11,535 nucleotides of DNA from Candidatus Coatesiibacteriota bacterium (GTDB lineage Bacteria; B130-G9), in contig QMNL01000017.1 of NCBI GenBank assembly GCA_003647755.1, positions 1 through 11,535 on the forward strand, read 5' to 3'. A program made the translations under genes and the position numbers. Under the pieces are notes generated by a model, which was not told the DNA's origin, ran no database searches, and worked only from the letters and a program-made list of their open reading frames with translations. Shown here piece by piece: positions 1-6,939 of this stretch (positions are counted from its first letter, which is position 1; the number at the start of each line of letters is the position of its first letter).

Positions 1-461
1 GTCTCCACAATGATCGCATCAACGCCGCCCTCGACAAGCGCCTCGATCTGGACTGCGAACTGGTCAATCAGCGACTGGAGCGTTGCTGTGCCGAGCGGCT
101 GGAGAAGCTCGCCCGTGGGCCCCACGCTGCCGAAAATGAGGGCCGATCCCTCCTTGCCGCAAGCCTTACGAGCCTGCACCGCAAGCTGCGCACCTGCACG
201 GTTTATCGCCACGGCACGTTGTGCGAGGCCGAACAGGGCCAATTTCTTTGGCGAGCCGCCAAAAGTGTTCGTGAGGATCACATCTGCGCCGGCGTTGAGG
301 TATGCCTCGTGTATCTGCCGAACGGTGTCCGGGCGGTCGATGTTCCACAGCTCGGGGCACTCTCCAACGCCCAGTCCAGCGCTCTGGAGCATTGTGCCCA
401 TTGCGCCGTCCACGACGAGTAGTGTTTTTTCGGCAAGCAGCAGCGAGAGTTTATTGTTCAA
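1..461 (-). CDS. Homocysteine S-methyltransferase (MetH N-terminal type), 3' end beyond window
   Basis: Partial; 153 codons are visible. The homocysteine-binding methyltransferase domain moves the methyl group of a methyl-corrinoid or similar donor to homocysteine, giving methionine in the cytoplasm. Visible family motifs are VVDGAMGTMLQ near residues 16-26, CPELWNIDRPDTV, GADVILTNTFGG, GSVGPTGELLQPLG and GVDAIIVET at the left edge. The order and spacing match MetH-type barrels. The zinc-binding cysteines would lie beyond the window. The start chosen is TTG at 461-459. It overlaps the corrinoid gene by 11 nt and has AAGGAG at 477-472, 10 nt upstream, inside that gene; the first in-frame ATG falls within the conserved DGAMGT motif and is too late. 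Overlap with a corrinoid protein gene suggests a split cobalamin-dependent methionine synthase. A fused methylenetetrahydrofolate reductase domain may follow, but that part is not visible. Confidence 0.9.
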   Translation of the reverse strand, partial: MNNKLSLLLAEKTLLVVDGAMGTMLQSAGLGVGECPELWNIDRPDTVRQIHEAYLNAGADVILTNTFGGSPKKLALFGLAQRAVAINRAGAQLAVQARKACGKEGSALIFGSVGPTGELLQPLGTATLQSLIDQFAVQIEALVEGGVDAIIVE

Positions 462-1086
462 CTTGCAGGAACTCCTTCGCCTTTTGGACTGCCCCGGGCG
501 CATCGTCCGCATAGCCGTCTGCGCCGATCGAATCCGCGAACTCCTGTGTCACCGGGGCACCGCCCACCATGACAGCAACACTTCCGTCTAATCCCTCCTG
601 CCTCAGAAGGTCTATCGTCCGCCTCATCTGCGGCATCGAGGTCGTTACGAGCGAGGACAAGCCAATCACCCTTGCCCCGCTCTCTTTAGCCGTCTCAACG
701 AACTTCTCCGGCGCGACATCCCGGCCCAAGTTTATCACCTCGAACCCATTCCCCTCGAGCATCATCCCGACTATGTTCTTACCTATGTCGTGTAGATCGC
801 CCAGAACTGTCCCGATTATGACTTTCCCGAAAGGCTTGCTGCCGGACTTGGCGAGAATGGGTTTCAAAATATCCGTCGCTGAGGTCATCGCCCTAGCGGA
901 TAGTAAGACCTCTGGGATGAATATCTCCTTTCTCTGAAAACGGTCCCCGACAACGCTCATACCCTCGATCATCACGTCCAGAATCGCTTTCGCCGAGTCG
1001 CCATCTTCAAGCGCACCTCTGACGAGTTCACATAACCGCTCCTGCTCGCCCGCTATAAGGGAATCTTTGATGCCACGCTCGTCCAA
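451..1086 (-). CDS. Corrinoid (cobalamin-binding) methyltransferase protein
   Basis: A 211-aa methyl-carrier protein of the MtaC/MtbC/MetH-cap family. It has a helical cap domain (about residues 1-85) followed by a Rossmann-like B12 domain (about 87-211). The B12 signature is complete: D97-x-H99-x-x-G102 (GDLHDIGKNIV, with His99 the likely lower axial cobalt ligand), GLSSLVTTSM near 132-141, and a GG pair at 165-166. Length is normal for a stand-alone corrinoid protein. The start is TTG at 1086-1084, with GGAGG at 1097-1093 and a 6-nt spacer. The homocysteine methyltransferase gene overlaps its last 11 nt, so homocysteine is the likely acceptor. The methyl donor cannot be told from the window; methyltetrahydrofolate is the simplest guess. 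Family assignment is firm, pathway assignment is inferred from the neighbour. Confidence 0.93.
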   Translation of the reverse strand: MDERGIKDSLIAGEQERLCELVRGALEDGDSAKAILDVMIEGMSVVGDRFQRKEIFIPEVLLSARAMTSATDILKPILAKSGSKPFGKVIIGTVLGDLHDIGKNIVGMMLEGNGFEVINLGRDVAPEKFVETAKESGARVIGLSSLVTTSMPQMRRTIDLLRQEGLDGSVAVMVGGAPVTQEFADSIGADGYADDAPGAVQKAKEFLQVEQ

Positions 1087-1140
1087 TCTCAGCCTCCCTC
1101 CAGTTTAGCCAAACTACACACCATTAATCCTGCATTTATC

Positions 1141-1425
1141 CTACAGATTGAACTGTTTCCATTTCTGATTGAGAGAATACACGAACGCGAGTATCTCCGC
1201 CACGACCTTGTAGAGCTCAGGTGGGATAGCCTCATCCAGGTCCAGCAGCATCAGCGCCTCGACCAGGTCGGCATCTTCTTTAACAGCGATGTCGTGCTCC
1301 TGGGCAAGCCTGATAATCTTTTCCGCCAAGGCGCCTTTACCTTTCGCAAGCAGCTTCGGTGGCTCCGGACTCGTGTGATCGTAGGCAAGAGCGGCAGCTT
1401 TCTTGATCTTATTTTTCGCGGCCAT
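1141..1425 (-). CDS. FlhB C-terminal-domain-like protein (YlqH/FlhX type)
   Basis: A 94-aa soluble protein resembling the cytoplasmic tail of FlhB/YscU, the substrate-specificity switch of flagellar and type III export. Recognisable elements are KKAAALAYD near residues 8-16, PPKLLAKGKGALAEKII, AQEHDIAVKEDADLVEAL, and IPPELYKVVAEILAFVY near 67-83. No membrane segments are present. The self-cleavage motif NPTH of full-length FlhB is missing; the corresponding place reads roughly DHTSPEPPK. Such orphan tails are known in flagellated bacteria and can partly replace the FlhB tail; here no other flagellar gene is in view, so the role is open. The start is ATG at 1425, 3 nt after the PBP1A stop, with only a weak Shine-Dalgarno, so translation may be coupled to PBP1A. 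Confidence 0.85.
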   Translation of the reverse strand: MAAKNKIKKAAALAYDHTSPEPPKLLAKGKGALAEKIIRLAQEHDIAVKEDADLVEALMLLDLDEAIPPELYKVVAEILAFVYSLNQKWKQFNL

Positions 1426-1428
1426 CGA

Positions 1429-3801
1429 TCAGAATCCCGCGTCGATCTCGCTGAAGTGGCGCGCCCTTTGCGAAGTGGATGCCGTGTGCTCAAGGGGCTC
1501 GGCGCCTCTGATGAACGCCTCGACTATCGCATCGGCCGTCTTGTCAGTGGCGAGTTGGCCGGTTTTGGAATCGACCGTCCTGAACACGATGCCTTCGGGC
1601 ACGGGGAAGTCGTCTTCGGGCTCGTCCTTCAGCGCGTCTTTCATAAATGCAATCCAGATAGGAAGCGCCGCCCTCGCACCGGTCTCGCCCTTGCCAATCG
1701 GCCTTATCTCGTCAAAACCTACCCATGTCCCCACAACCAGGTTAGGGCTGAAACCAATAAACCACGCATCGGCGAAATCGTTCGTTGTGCCAGTCTTGCC
1801 GGCGAGGTTGTGGCCAAGTCCCTTCGCCCTGATCCCAGTGCCACGCTGGATGACTCCTTTGAGCATGTGGATCATAACATAGGCGGTCTGCGGGCTGAGA
1901 ACCTGCTCCATCTCCGGCTCTTGAGTATATAGCGTATGCCCAGACCGGTCGGTTATCTCCTTGATGAAAATTGGCTTAAATTGCCTGCCCTCGGTCGCAA
2001 TCACACCGTAAAGGCTTGTCAGCTCCAGGAGGCTCACGCCCATCGAGCCGAGCGCCAGGGAGGGCACCGGCTCGAGGTGCGATCTGATGCCGAGCAGCCG
2101 TGCGTAGTGAACAGCGAGTTTGGGGCTTAACCTCTTGATCAGGTTAATCGTGGCAAGGTTCTTGGACTTTTCAAGCGCAGTCTGAAGCGTAACCGGGCCG
2201 AAGACCCGCTCGCCGTAGTTGTCTGGCTTCCAGACTTTGTTTACCTCATCCATGTAGATAGGAACGTCGAGTATTATGTCGGTTGGGATCATTCCCGAAT
2301 CTATCGCCGCGGTGTAGATGACAGGTTTGAATGCCGAACCCGGCTGCCGGCGGGCCTGGATAGCCCTGTTGAACTCGCTCTTCTTGAAGCTTCTGCCGCC
2401 CACCATTGCCCTCACATAACCAGTGTGGAGGTCTATTGCCACTAGTGCTCCCTCCACCTGGGGTTCCTGCTCCAGGCTGAGCGGCACGGGACCCTCGTCA
2501 TCAGCCCGAAAGCTGTCCTGCACCTTGACCTCGATTACGGAGTCCGTAGCTAGATGGAGCTGGTGCTTTTTGTTCAAAGCCCATTTGAAATGTCTTTTGT
2601 CTATTATCCCCTCAATACCTGTCCCAAATGTAACGGTTATCGCATCGGGTGTCATTCCAGTTACCTTGGCGAGGGTGATAAGCCCCGGCCTTATGTGTTG
2701 TCGGTCGAGCTTATCGTCGAGCTTGCCGTCCTCGATCGGCCCGCGGAAACCCTCGCGCTTGTCCACCTCCCGCAGCCCCTTGTCAACAGCCCTCTCGGCA
2801 GCGGCCTGAAGCCTCATATCGATGGTCGAGTAGATGTTAAGGCCATCGCGGTAGACCATATCTGCGGGAGAAGCCCCAAAAAGCCTGGTCTGCGCTTCCT
2901 CCTGGCTCTCTGTGCCCGATTCATCCGACGGCGCCTTGAATATCTTAAGGCACCTACGCCGGATGTCCTCGAAGAACCAAGCTCCACAACTTTTCTTCGT
3001 GGACCTCTCCGGCTCAACCGTGTTAAGGGGGCTGGCGATCGCGTCGCGACATTGCCTCTGGGAGATGACCCCCAAATCCGCCATCCGCCGGAGAGCGAAG
3101 TTCCGCCGCCGCTTCGCCAGAAGCGGGTTCCTCAGCGGAGAATACCTACTCGGAGCGCGAGGCAGACCAGCAAGCAAGGCGAACTGCGGAATGGAAAGCT
3201 CCTGTAGTGGCTTGCCGAAATAGACCTGCGACGCGGCCGCAACGCCGTAGGCGCCAGACCCGAAATATATCTCGTTGAGGTAGTATTCCAGGATCTTCTG
3301 CTTGCTGGCCAGTTTCTTCTCGATCTGGCAGGCGAGGATTATCTCCCTTATCTTCCGCTTGTAGGTTTTTTCAGGTGTCAGGAAGAGTCGCCTGGCCAGT
3401 TGCTGGGTGATTGTGCTTGCGCCTTGTTCGATACGTCTCTTGCGGAGGTTGGCCCATGCGGCGCGAAGGATGCCGAACCAATCTACGCCGCCGTGTGAGT
3501 AAAACCTCGCATCCTCCACGGCGACGATCGCCTGCTGCATGAGTTTGGGGATTCTCTCGATTGGCGTCCATATCCGTCGCTCAATGTAGAACTCGTGCAC
3601 CTTCTTGCCCTTGTCGTCATAGACCAGCGAGGCGAGATTCGGCCTGAAATTATCGAGTATCTCGATAGAGGGGAGGTTGGATGCAAGTCTGAAATACACA
3701 ACAACGCCGGCTACTGCCCCAAGCACGACCATCATTAGGATGAGCCATGCCAGCGTTTTGATCAGGTCTCTGCCCTTAGCTGACCCAGGTTTCGCTACCA
3801 C
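1429..3801 (-). CDS. Penicillin-binding protein 1A, bifunctional transglycosylase/transpeptidase
   Basis: A 790-aa class A PBP that polymerises lipid II glycans and cross-links peptides on the outer face of the inner membrane. Residues 1-12 are cytoplasmic and 13-38 form one membrane anchor. The GT51 domain (about 55-235) shows VEDARFYSHGGVD with catalytic Glu96, then ASTITQQLARRLF (128-140), RKIREIILACQIEKKL and EYYLNEIYFGSGAYGV. Residues 365-450 include an OB-like insert typical of PBP1A. The transpeptidase domain has S489-x-x-K492 (nucleophile Ser489), S546-K-N548 and K669-T-G671. All catalytic motifs are intact and length is normal. The start is GTG at 3801, overlapping the mreC stop by 7 nt, with GAGG 5 nt upstream. 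Its place directly after mreBC is unusual: mreD and the class B PBP2 gene are the common neighbours. Confidence 0.96.
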   Translation of the reverse strand: MVAKPGSAKGRDLIKTLAWLILMMVVLGAVAGVVVYFRLASNLPSIEILDNFRPNLASLVYDDKGKKVHEFYIERRIWTPIERIPKLMQQAIVAVEDARFYSHGGVDWFGILRAAWANLRKRRIEQGASTITQQLARRLFLTPEKTYKRKIREIILACQIEKKLASKQKILEYYLNEIYFGSGAYGVAAASQVYFGKPLQELSIPQFALLAGLPRAPSRYSPLRNPLLAKRRRNFALRRMADLGVISQRQCRDAIASPLNTVEPERSTKKSCGAWFFEDIRRRCLKIFKAPSDESGTESQEEAQTRLFGASPADMVYRDGLNIYSTIDMRLQAAAERAVDKGLREVDKREGFRGPIEDGKLDDKLDRQHIRPGLITLAKVTGMTPDAITVTFGTGIEGIIDKRHFKWALNKKHQLHLATDSVIEVKVQDSFRADDEGPVPLSLEQEPQVEGALVAIDLHTGYVRAMVGGRSFKKSEFNRAIQARRQPGSAFKPVIYTAAIDSGMIPTDIILDVPIYMDEVNKVWKPDNYGERVFGPVTLQTALEKSKNLATINLIKRLSPKLAVHYARLLGIRSHLEPVPSLALGSMGVSLLELTSLYGVIATEGRQFKPIFIKEITDRSGHTLYTQEPEMEQVLSPQTAYVMIHMLKGVIQRGTGIRAKGLGHNLAGKTGTTNDFADAWFIGFSPNLVVGTWVGFDEIRPIGKGETGARAALPIWIAFMKDALKDEPEDDFPVPEGIVFRTVDSKTGQLATDKTADAIVEAFIRGAEPLEHTASTSQRARHFSEIDAGF

Positions 3802-4649
3802 TGCTGCCTCTCGATCTTTTCAAGCTCGCTCTTTCGCTCCGCCACCAGCGCGAGAACTTCCTCCAACTGGTGAACATTGACAAGGGGGGAGACCTTGGCA
3901 CTCTTGGTCAGCGCCCCCTTCTTCTTAACAACTGAGCGGACCCTTCCGACTCTCAGGCCGCGCGGGAAAACTCCGCCGAAGCCTGAGGTCAGCAGCGTAT
4001 CGCCCGCTCTAATGTCTGCTGCCGCATCGATGTAGATCATCTCGCAGAGGTTCGTCCCGGTTCCCTGGAGTATCCCCGGTGCCCTCGAGCGCTGCACTAG
4101 CACCGCTATGCTGGACCTCGCGTCCGTCAAGAGCTGGACACGTGCAACGTGGCTTGAGACCTTGACGGTCTTCCCCACGACACCGTCGTAGGTAATGATA
4201 GGCGTGTTCCTGGTAAGGCCGTCTGAAGACCCCCGGTCTATGAACACGCTGCTGAACAGCTTGGATGGGTCAACACCTATCACGGAACAGACAAGCGACT
4301 CGAAGCGCCTCGACTCGTCAAGCTTGACGATCCTCCTGAGCCTCTCGTTCTGGATGGCTGCTTCCATCAGCTTGGCCTTCTCGGCCTCGAGGCGCGAGAC
4401 CTTTCTTTTCAGCTCTGCGTTCAGCCTGTTGGTGTTGACGAAGTCAACGTAGGTGTGGAAGGTATCGCCAATGAACTCGCAGACCGCTGTGCAGGCGGAT
4501 TGAAGCGGAGCGAAGGCGGCCATGACAACACGCTCGACAATGAGCGTCCGGTCGGGATTGCGAATGTCCAGCGAGAGCAAGTAGATCGATGAGGTGATGT
4601 AGGTTATTAGCAGCACAAGAGTTCCGTGCTTCCTAACGAAAGCAGGCAT
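3795..4649 (-). CDS. mreC: Rod shape-determining protein MreC
   Basis: A 284-aa inner-membrane scaffold that links cytoplasmic MreB to periplasmic wall synthases in the elongation complex. It has a short cytoplasmic N-terminus, one membrane helix at about residues 9-27, a coiled coil at about 72-108 that drives dimerisation, then the beta-rich MreC core. Typical core motifs are VIGVDPSKLFSSVFIDRGS (123-141), GVVGKTVKVS, LLTDARSSIAVLVQRS, GILQGTG and GDTLLTSGFGGVFPRGLRVG. Length is normal. The ATG at 4649 follows the mreB stop by 17 nt and has AGGG 7 nt upstream; its end overlaps the PBP1A start. No mreD follows. Confidence 0.95.
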   Translation of the reverse strand: MPAFVRKHGTLVLLITYITSSIYLLSLDIRNPDRTLIVERVVMAAFAPLQSACTAVCEFIGDTFHTYVDFVNTNRLNAELKRKVSRLEAEKAKLMEAAIQNERLRRIVKLDESRRFESLVCSVIGVDPSKLFSSVFIDRGSSDGLTRNTPIITYDGVVGKTVKVSSHVARVQLLTDARSSIAVLVQRSRAPGILQGTGTNLCEMIYIDAAADIRAGDTLLTSGFGGVFPRGLRVGRVRSVVKKKGALTKSAKVSPLVNVHQLEEVLALVAERKSELEKIERQQW

Positions 4650-4666
4650 GTCTCGTCCCTGGCCGG

Positions 4667-5707
4667 CTATCTCGACATCGCCGACACCTTGCGCAGGAGG
4701 TCAAGGTCGTTCAGCATCCGGCCCGCACCGAGCGCCACTGACGTGAGTGGGTCCTCTGATATCTTGATCGGCAGGCCCGTCTCGTCCTTCAAGCGCAGAT
4801 CGAGATTCCTCAGCAGTGAACCGCCCCCAGAGATCGTCAGCCCGCGCTCGGCGATGTCGCCCGAAAGCTCCGGAGGCGTCTTCTCCAGCGCCAGCCGTAT
4901 TAGGTGCACGATCGAATCCACCGTGTCTTTGAGCGCTTCACGTATCTCGTCGTCCGTAACGGTAATCCGCTTCGGCACACCTCTTATTATGTCGCGGCCC
5001 TGAATCTCGACCGAAAGCGTCTTCTGGAGTGGATAGGCCGAGCCTACCTGTATCTTCACATACTCAGCCATCCGTTGCCCGATCAGTAAGTTGTGTTTTC
5101 TCTTGATATATTGCTGGATGTTGTCGTCCATCTTGTCGCCTCCAAGCCGAAGCGACTGCTTGAACACCATGCCGGCGAGCGAGATCACCGCCACCTCCGT
5201 CGTCCCACCGCCGATATCGACTATCATGTTGCCCATTGGCTCCTCGATCGGCAGCCCTGCCCCTATGGCCGCCGCCATGGGCTCCTCGACCAAATAGACC
5301 TCTGCCGCACCGGCCTTCGTCGCCGACTCGATGACCGCCTTGCGCTCAACCTGCGTGATCCCCGAAGGCACCGCAACGATTATCCTGGGCCTGATAAACG
5401 GCCTCGAGATTGCCCCACCACCGTGCGCCATGCCAATGAAGTGCCGAAGCATCTTCTCCGTTACCTCGAAGTCGGAGATAACGCCATCCCTCAACGGCCT
5501 TATCGCAAGTATGTTCTCCGGCGTCCTGCCAACCATCCGCCTGGCCTTCTTGCCGACCGCCAGAACCTTCCGGGTATCGTTCTGGATCGCAACGATGGAT
5601 GGCTCGCTGAGCACTATGCCACGATTTTTCATGTAAACGAGACTGTTGGCCGTGCCCAGATCGATAGCCAGATCGCTGGAAAAGAATGAAAAAAGCCACT
5701 GAAACAT
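4667..5707 (-). CDS. mreB: Rod shape-determining protein MreB (bacterial actin)
   Basis: A 346-aa ATP-binding actin homologue that forms membrane-bound filaments guiding lateral wall synthesis. Phosphate-1 loop DLGTANS is at 16-22, EEPMAAAIGAGLPI near 141-154, phosphate-2 DIGGGTTEVA at 164-173, and adenosine loop ISGGGSLLRN at 292-301. The N-terminus MFQWLFSFFS is hydrophobic and aromatic, like the membrane-targeting amphipathic helix of other MreB proteins. Length is typical and identity is certain. The ATG at 5707 has a strong GGAGG at 5720-5716 with an 8-nt spacer. It is the first gene of the minus-strand run, so expression of everything to its left probably begins in the divergent region upstream, where a stem-loop sits next to the Shine-Dalgarno. 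Confidence 0.98.
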   Translation of the reverse strand: MFQWLFSFFSSDLAIDLGTANSLVYMKNRGIVLSEPSIVAIQNDTRKVLAVGKKARRMVGRTPENILAIRPLRDGVISDFEVTEKMLRHFIGMAHGGGAISRPFIRPRIIVAVPSGITQVERKAVIESATKAGAAEVYLVEEPMAAAIGAGLPIEEPMGNMIVDIGGGTTEVAVISLAGMVFKQSLRLGGDKMDDNIQQYIKRKHNLLIGQRMAEYVKIQVGSAYPLQKTLSVEIQGRDIIRGVPKRITVTDDEIREALKDTVDSIVHLIRLALEKTPPELSGDIAERGLTISGGGSLLRNLDLRLKDETGLPIKISEDPLTSVALGAGRMLNDLDLLRKVSAMSR

Positions 5708-5724
5708 CGAGATTACCTCCGCTG

Positions 5725-5749
5725 CTCCGTCCAGTTGACCTGGAGGGAG
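5725..5749 (-). promoter_or_regulatory. Stem-loop in the mreB 5' leader, beside the Shine-Dalgarno
   Basis: Arms are CTCC and TCCAG at 5725-5728 and 5730-5734, pairing with CTGGA and GGAG at 5740-5744 and 5746-5749. The loop is 5 nt and there is one internal mismatch at 5729/5745, so 9 of 10 pairs form. On the mreB message it ends 4 nt before the GGAGG at 5720-5716. The CTCC strand of the stem could alternatively pair with that GGAGG. This could be a translation-control or mRNA-stability element, or a protein-binding operator. The structure is seen; any function is inferred. Confidence 0.45.
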
Positions 5750-5795
5750 TCATCCTGCTAATATGCCATGTGATTCCAACGAAATCCTATTCACT

Positions 5796-5824
5796 AAACT
5801 AATTGCGGGCGTGCTTGCTGTCAA
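5796..5824 (-). promoter_or_regulatory. Possible sigma70-type promoter for the mreB run
   Basis: A perfect -35 TTGACA at 5824-5819, a 17-nt spacer, then TAGTTT at 5801-5796 (3 of 6 matches to TATAAT). The -35 lies inside a small inverted repeat, CTTGC (5814-5818) and GCAAG (5826-5830), which could be an operator. The spacing is ideal but the -10 is poor. Confidence 0.35.
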
Positions 5825-5928
5825 GGCAAGAGGCTAACTGTAGTCATACAAAGCTCATCGCAATGGCCGAGGCAAATTTGGTGTGCGGACCTGACGCTGC
5901 TTTTATGTGTGGCGTTCACGGGTCCCGA

Positions 5929-5952
5929 TCCAGGCGACTGAGGTGACCTGGA
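5929..5952. repeat. Inverted repeat TCCAGG...CCTGGA, relative of the mreB leader palindrome
   Basis: A perfect 6-bp inverted repeat with a 12-nt centre. Its right arm belongs to TGACCTGGAG (5944-5953), which is identical to 5736-5745 in the right arm of the mreB leader stem-loop; the similarity extends to TGACCTGGAGnnAGT at both sites. Two copies of one palindromic word in a divergent promoter region may be binding sites for a common regulator. No such regulator is known to me for these genes. Confidence 0.35.
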
Positions 5953-5972
5953 GTAAGTGGGGAGAGTATTTT

Positions 5973-6032
5973 ATGGGGAATTCTTTGACCAGCGCCTGCA
6001 AAGGGCACCCGTCTTGCTCATGGTCCTCATGA
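5973..6032 (+). other. Possible 19-codon leader ORF upstream of uppP
   Basis: ATG at 5973 has a good Shine-Dalgarno (GGAG at 5961-5964, 8-nt spacer) and runs 19 codons to TGA at 6030-6032. That stop overlaps the in-frame ATG at 6029 of the next short frame as ATGA. The peptide resembles nothing I know. It may be a translated leader coupling into uppP, or chance. Confidence 0.25.
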
Positions 6033-6058
6033 TACTTACACGCGGGGCGCTGTTGTGA
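6020..6058 (+). other. Possible 12-codon leader ORF overlapping the uppP start
   Basis: ATG at 6020 (second in-frame ATG at 6029) runs to TGA at 6056-6058. The stop overlaps the uppP GTG as GTGA, the usual layout of translational coupling. Its peptide is short and hydrophobic. With the preceding 19-codon frame it forms a two-step chain into uppP. It could equally be coincidence in a leader with few stops. Confidence 0.22.
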
Positions 6059-6906
6059 GTCTTATCAGAGCGGTTTTATTCGGGACCTTGCAGGGGTTGA
6101 CCGAGTTCTTGCCGGTCAGTTCCTCTGGCCATTTGGCCGTCTTTCACAAGTTGTTCGGAGCGGCAGTGAAGTCAATGGTCCCAATGGGCGTAATCGCCCA
6201 CGTGGGGACGCTTCTGGCTGTTCTGATCTACTTCCGCAAGGACCTGCTAATGTTCGTCCGCGTCCTGTCTCCCAAGGCGCTTTCGAGCGTCGCAAGGAGG
6301 CCCTCTCAACTTTTCGTCGCGCAGCCGCCGCAGGATGAGCATGCCAAACTATCGTATCAGCGCATACTCGCGATGATCGTCGTCGGGACGCTCCCCGCCG
6401 CAGTTATTGGCTTTGCCTTCAAGGGCACTATTGAGCGAGCGTTCGCGAGCGTCAAGTTGATTGGAGTGATGTTTCTTGTAACTGGCATTGTGCTCCTGCT
6501 GACAAGACTAAGGCAGCAGGGCGAGAGAACGGTCTGGCACGCGTGGCTGCTCAGCGCCCTTCTCATCGGGACTGCCCAGGCCCTGGCCATAACGCCAGGC
6601 ATCTCGCGGTCCGGCTTCACGATCGCCGCCGGTATATTCCTTGGGCTCAGGCGAGATTTTGCGGCCCGCTTCTCCTTTTTGCTATCCATACCGGCCATAG
6701 CCGGTGCCTTCGTGCTCGAGTTCGGTGACATCGCTCGTGCCCTGACCACCCAGGGCGCGGCGGAAATGCTCCTGATATTCCTTGCCGCTTTTGCGGTTGG
6801 CTACGTCTCAATAGCGGTGCTTCTACGCATCGTCAGTCGGGGCAGGTTGCACCTATTCGGCTTTTACTGCCTCGCCGCTGGCATCCTGACGCTCTGTCTA
6901 GTCTAG
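6055..6906 (+). CDS. uppP: Undecaprenyl-diphosphatase UppP (BacA)
   Basis: A 283-aa polytopic inner-membrane phosphatase that converts undecaprenyl pyrophosphate to the monophosphate, recycling the carrier used for peptidoglycan and other surface polymers; extra copies give bacitracin tolerance. Both family signatures are present: QGLTEFLPVSSSGH at 13-26 (Glu17 and His26 expected catalytic) and TPGISRSGFT at 180-189 (Arg185 expected phosphate-binding). Several hydrophobic helices are evident, with a longer hydrophilic loop at about 70-100. Length is normal. The start is GTG at 6055, with a GGGG run at 6044-6047 as weak Shine-Dalgarno; the next residues, SLIRAVLFG, match the usual N-terminus. 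Divergent from mreB, it is functionally tied to PBP1A, which releases the pyrophosphate form. Confidence 0.96.
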   Translation: MSLIRAVLFGTLQGLTEFLPVSSSGHLAVFHKLFGAAVKSMVPMGVIAHVGTLLAVLIYFRKDLLMFVRVLSPKALSSVARRPSQLFVAQPPQDEHAKLSYQRILAMIVVGTLPAAVIGFAFKGTIERAFASVKLIGVMFLVTGIVLLLTRLRQQGERTVWHAWLLSALLIGTAQALAITPGISRSGFTIAAGIFLGLRRDFAARFSFLLSIPAIAGAFVLEFGDIARALTTQGAAEMLLIFLAAFAVGYVSIAVLLRIVSRGRLHLFGFYCLAAGILTLCLV

Positions 6907-6907
6907 C

Positions 6908-6921
6908 AGTGCAAGGGCACT
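6908..6921. terminator. Weak hairpin between convergent genes
   Basis: AGTGC (6908-6912) and GCACT (6917-6921) form a 5-bp stem with a 4-nt loop in the 33-nt gap between the ends of uppP and the 462-aa gene. No U-run follows on either strand, so it is a poor intrinsic terminator; it is the only structure I see there. Confidence 0.2.
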
Positions 6922-6939
6922 TCCCTGATGCTCGGCGGC

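Larger units (their letters stand above)
5708..6054. other. Divergent intergenic region between mreB and uppP
   Basis: 347 nt with no full-length gene. It must contain the start signals for the mreB run (minus) and probably uppP (plus). Visible structure: a 9-bp stem-loop at 5725-5749, a TTGACA on the minus strand at 5824-5819, a second palindrome at 5929-5952, the 10-mer TGACCTGGAG at 5736-5745 and again at 5944-5953, and short overlapping reading frames at 5973-6058. A weak plus-strand promoter guess is TTGGTG (5879-5884) with TTTTAT (5902-5907), 17-nt spacer; I would not rely on it. Confidence 0.6.

Noticed and set aside
10..591. 193-codon plus-strand open frame at the left edge
   Set aside because: It lies opposite the homocysteine methyltransferase and corrinoid genes, whose translations carry clear family motifs; the plus-strand peptide is Ser/Pro/Arg-rich with no domain.
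1102..1115. AGTTT-AGCC-AAACT hairpin between the FlhB-tail and corrinoid genes as a terminator
   Set aside because: The stem is only 5 bp and AT-rich with no T-run after it on the minus strand, so there is no good reason to split the operon here.
4667..5707. MreB as a divergent or plasmid-type actin (ParM/Alp)
   Set aside because: Phosphate and adenosine loops, length and the mreC neighbour all match ordinary chromosomal MreB.
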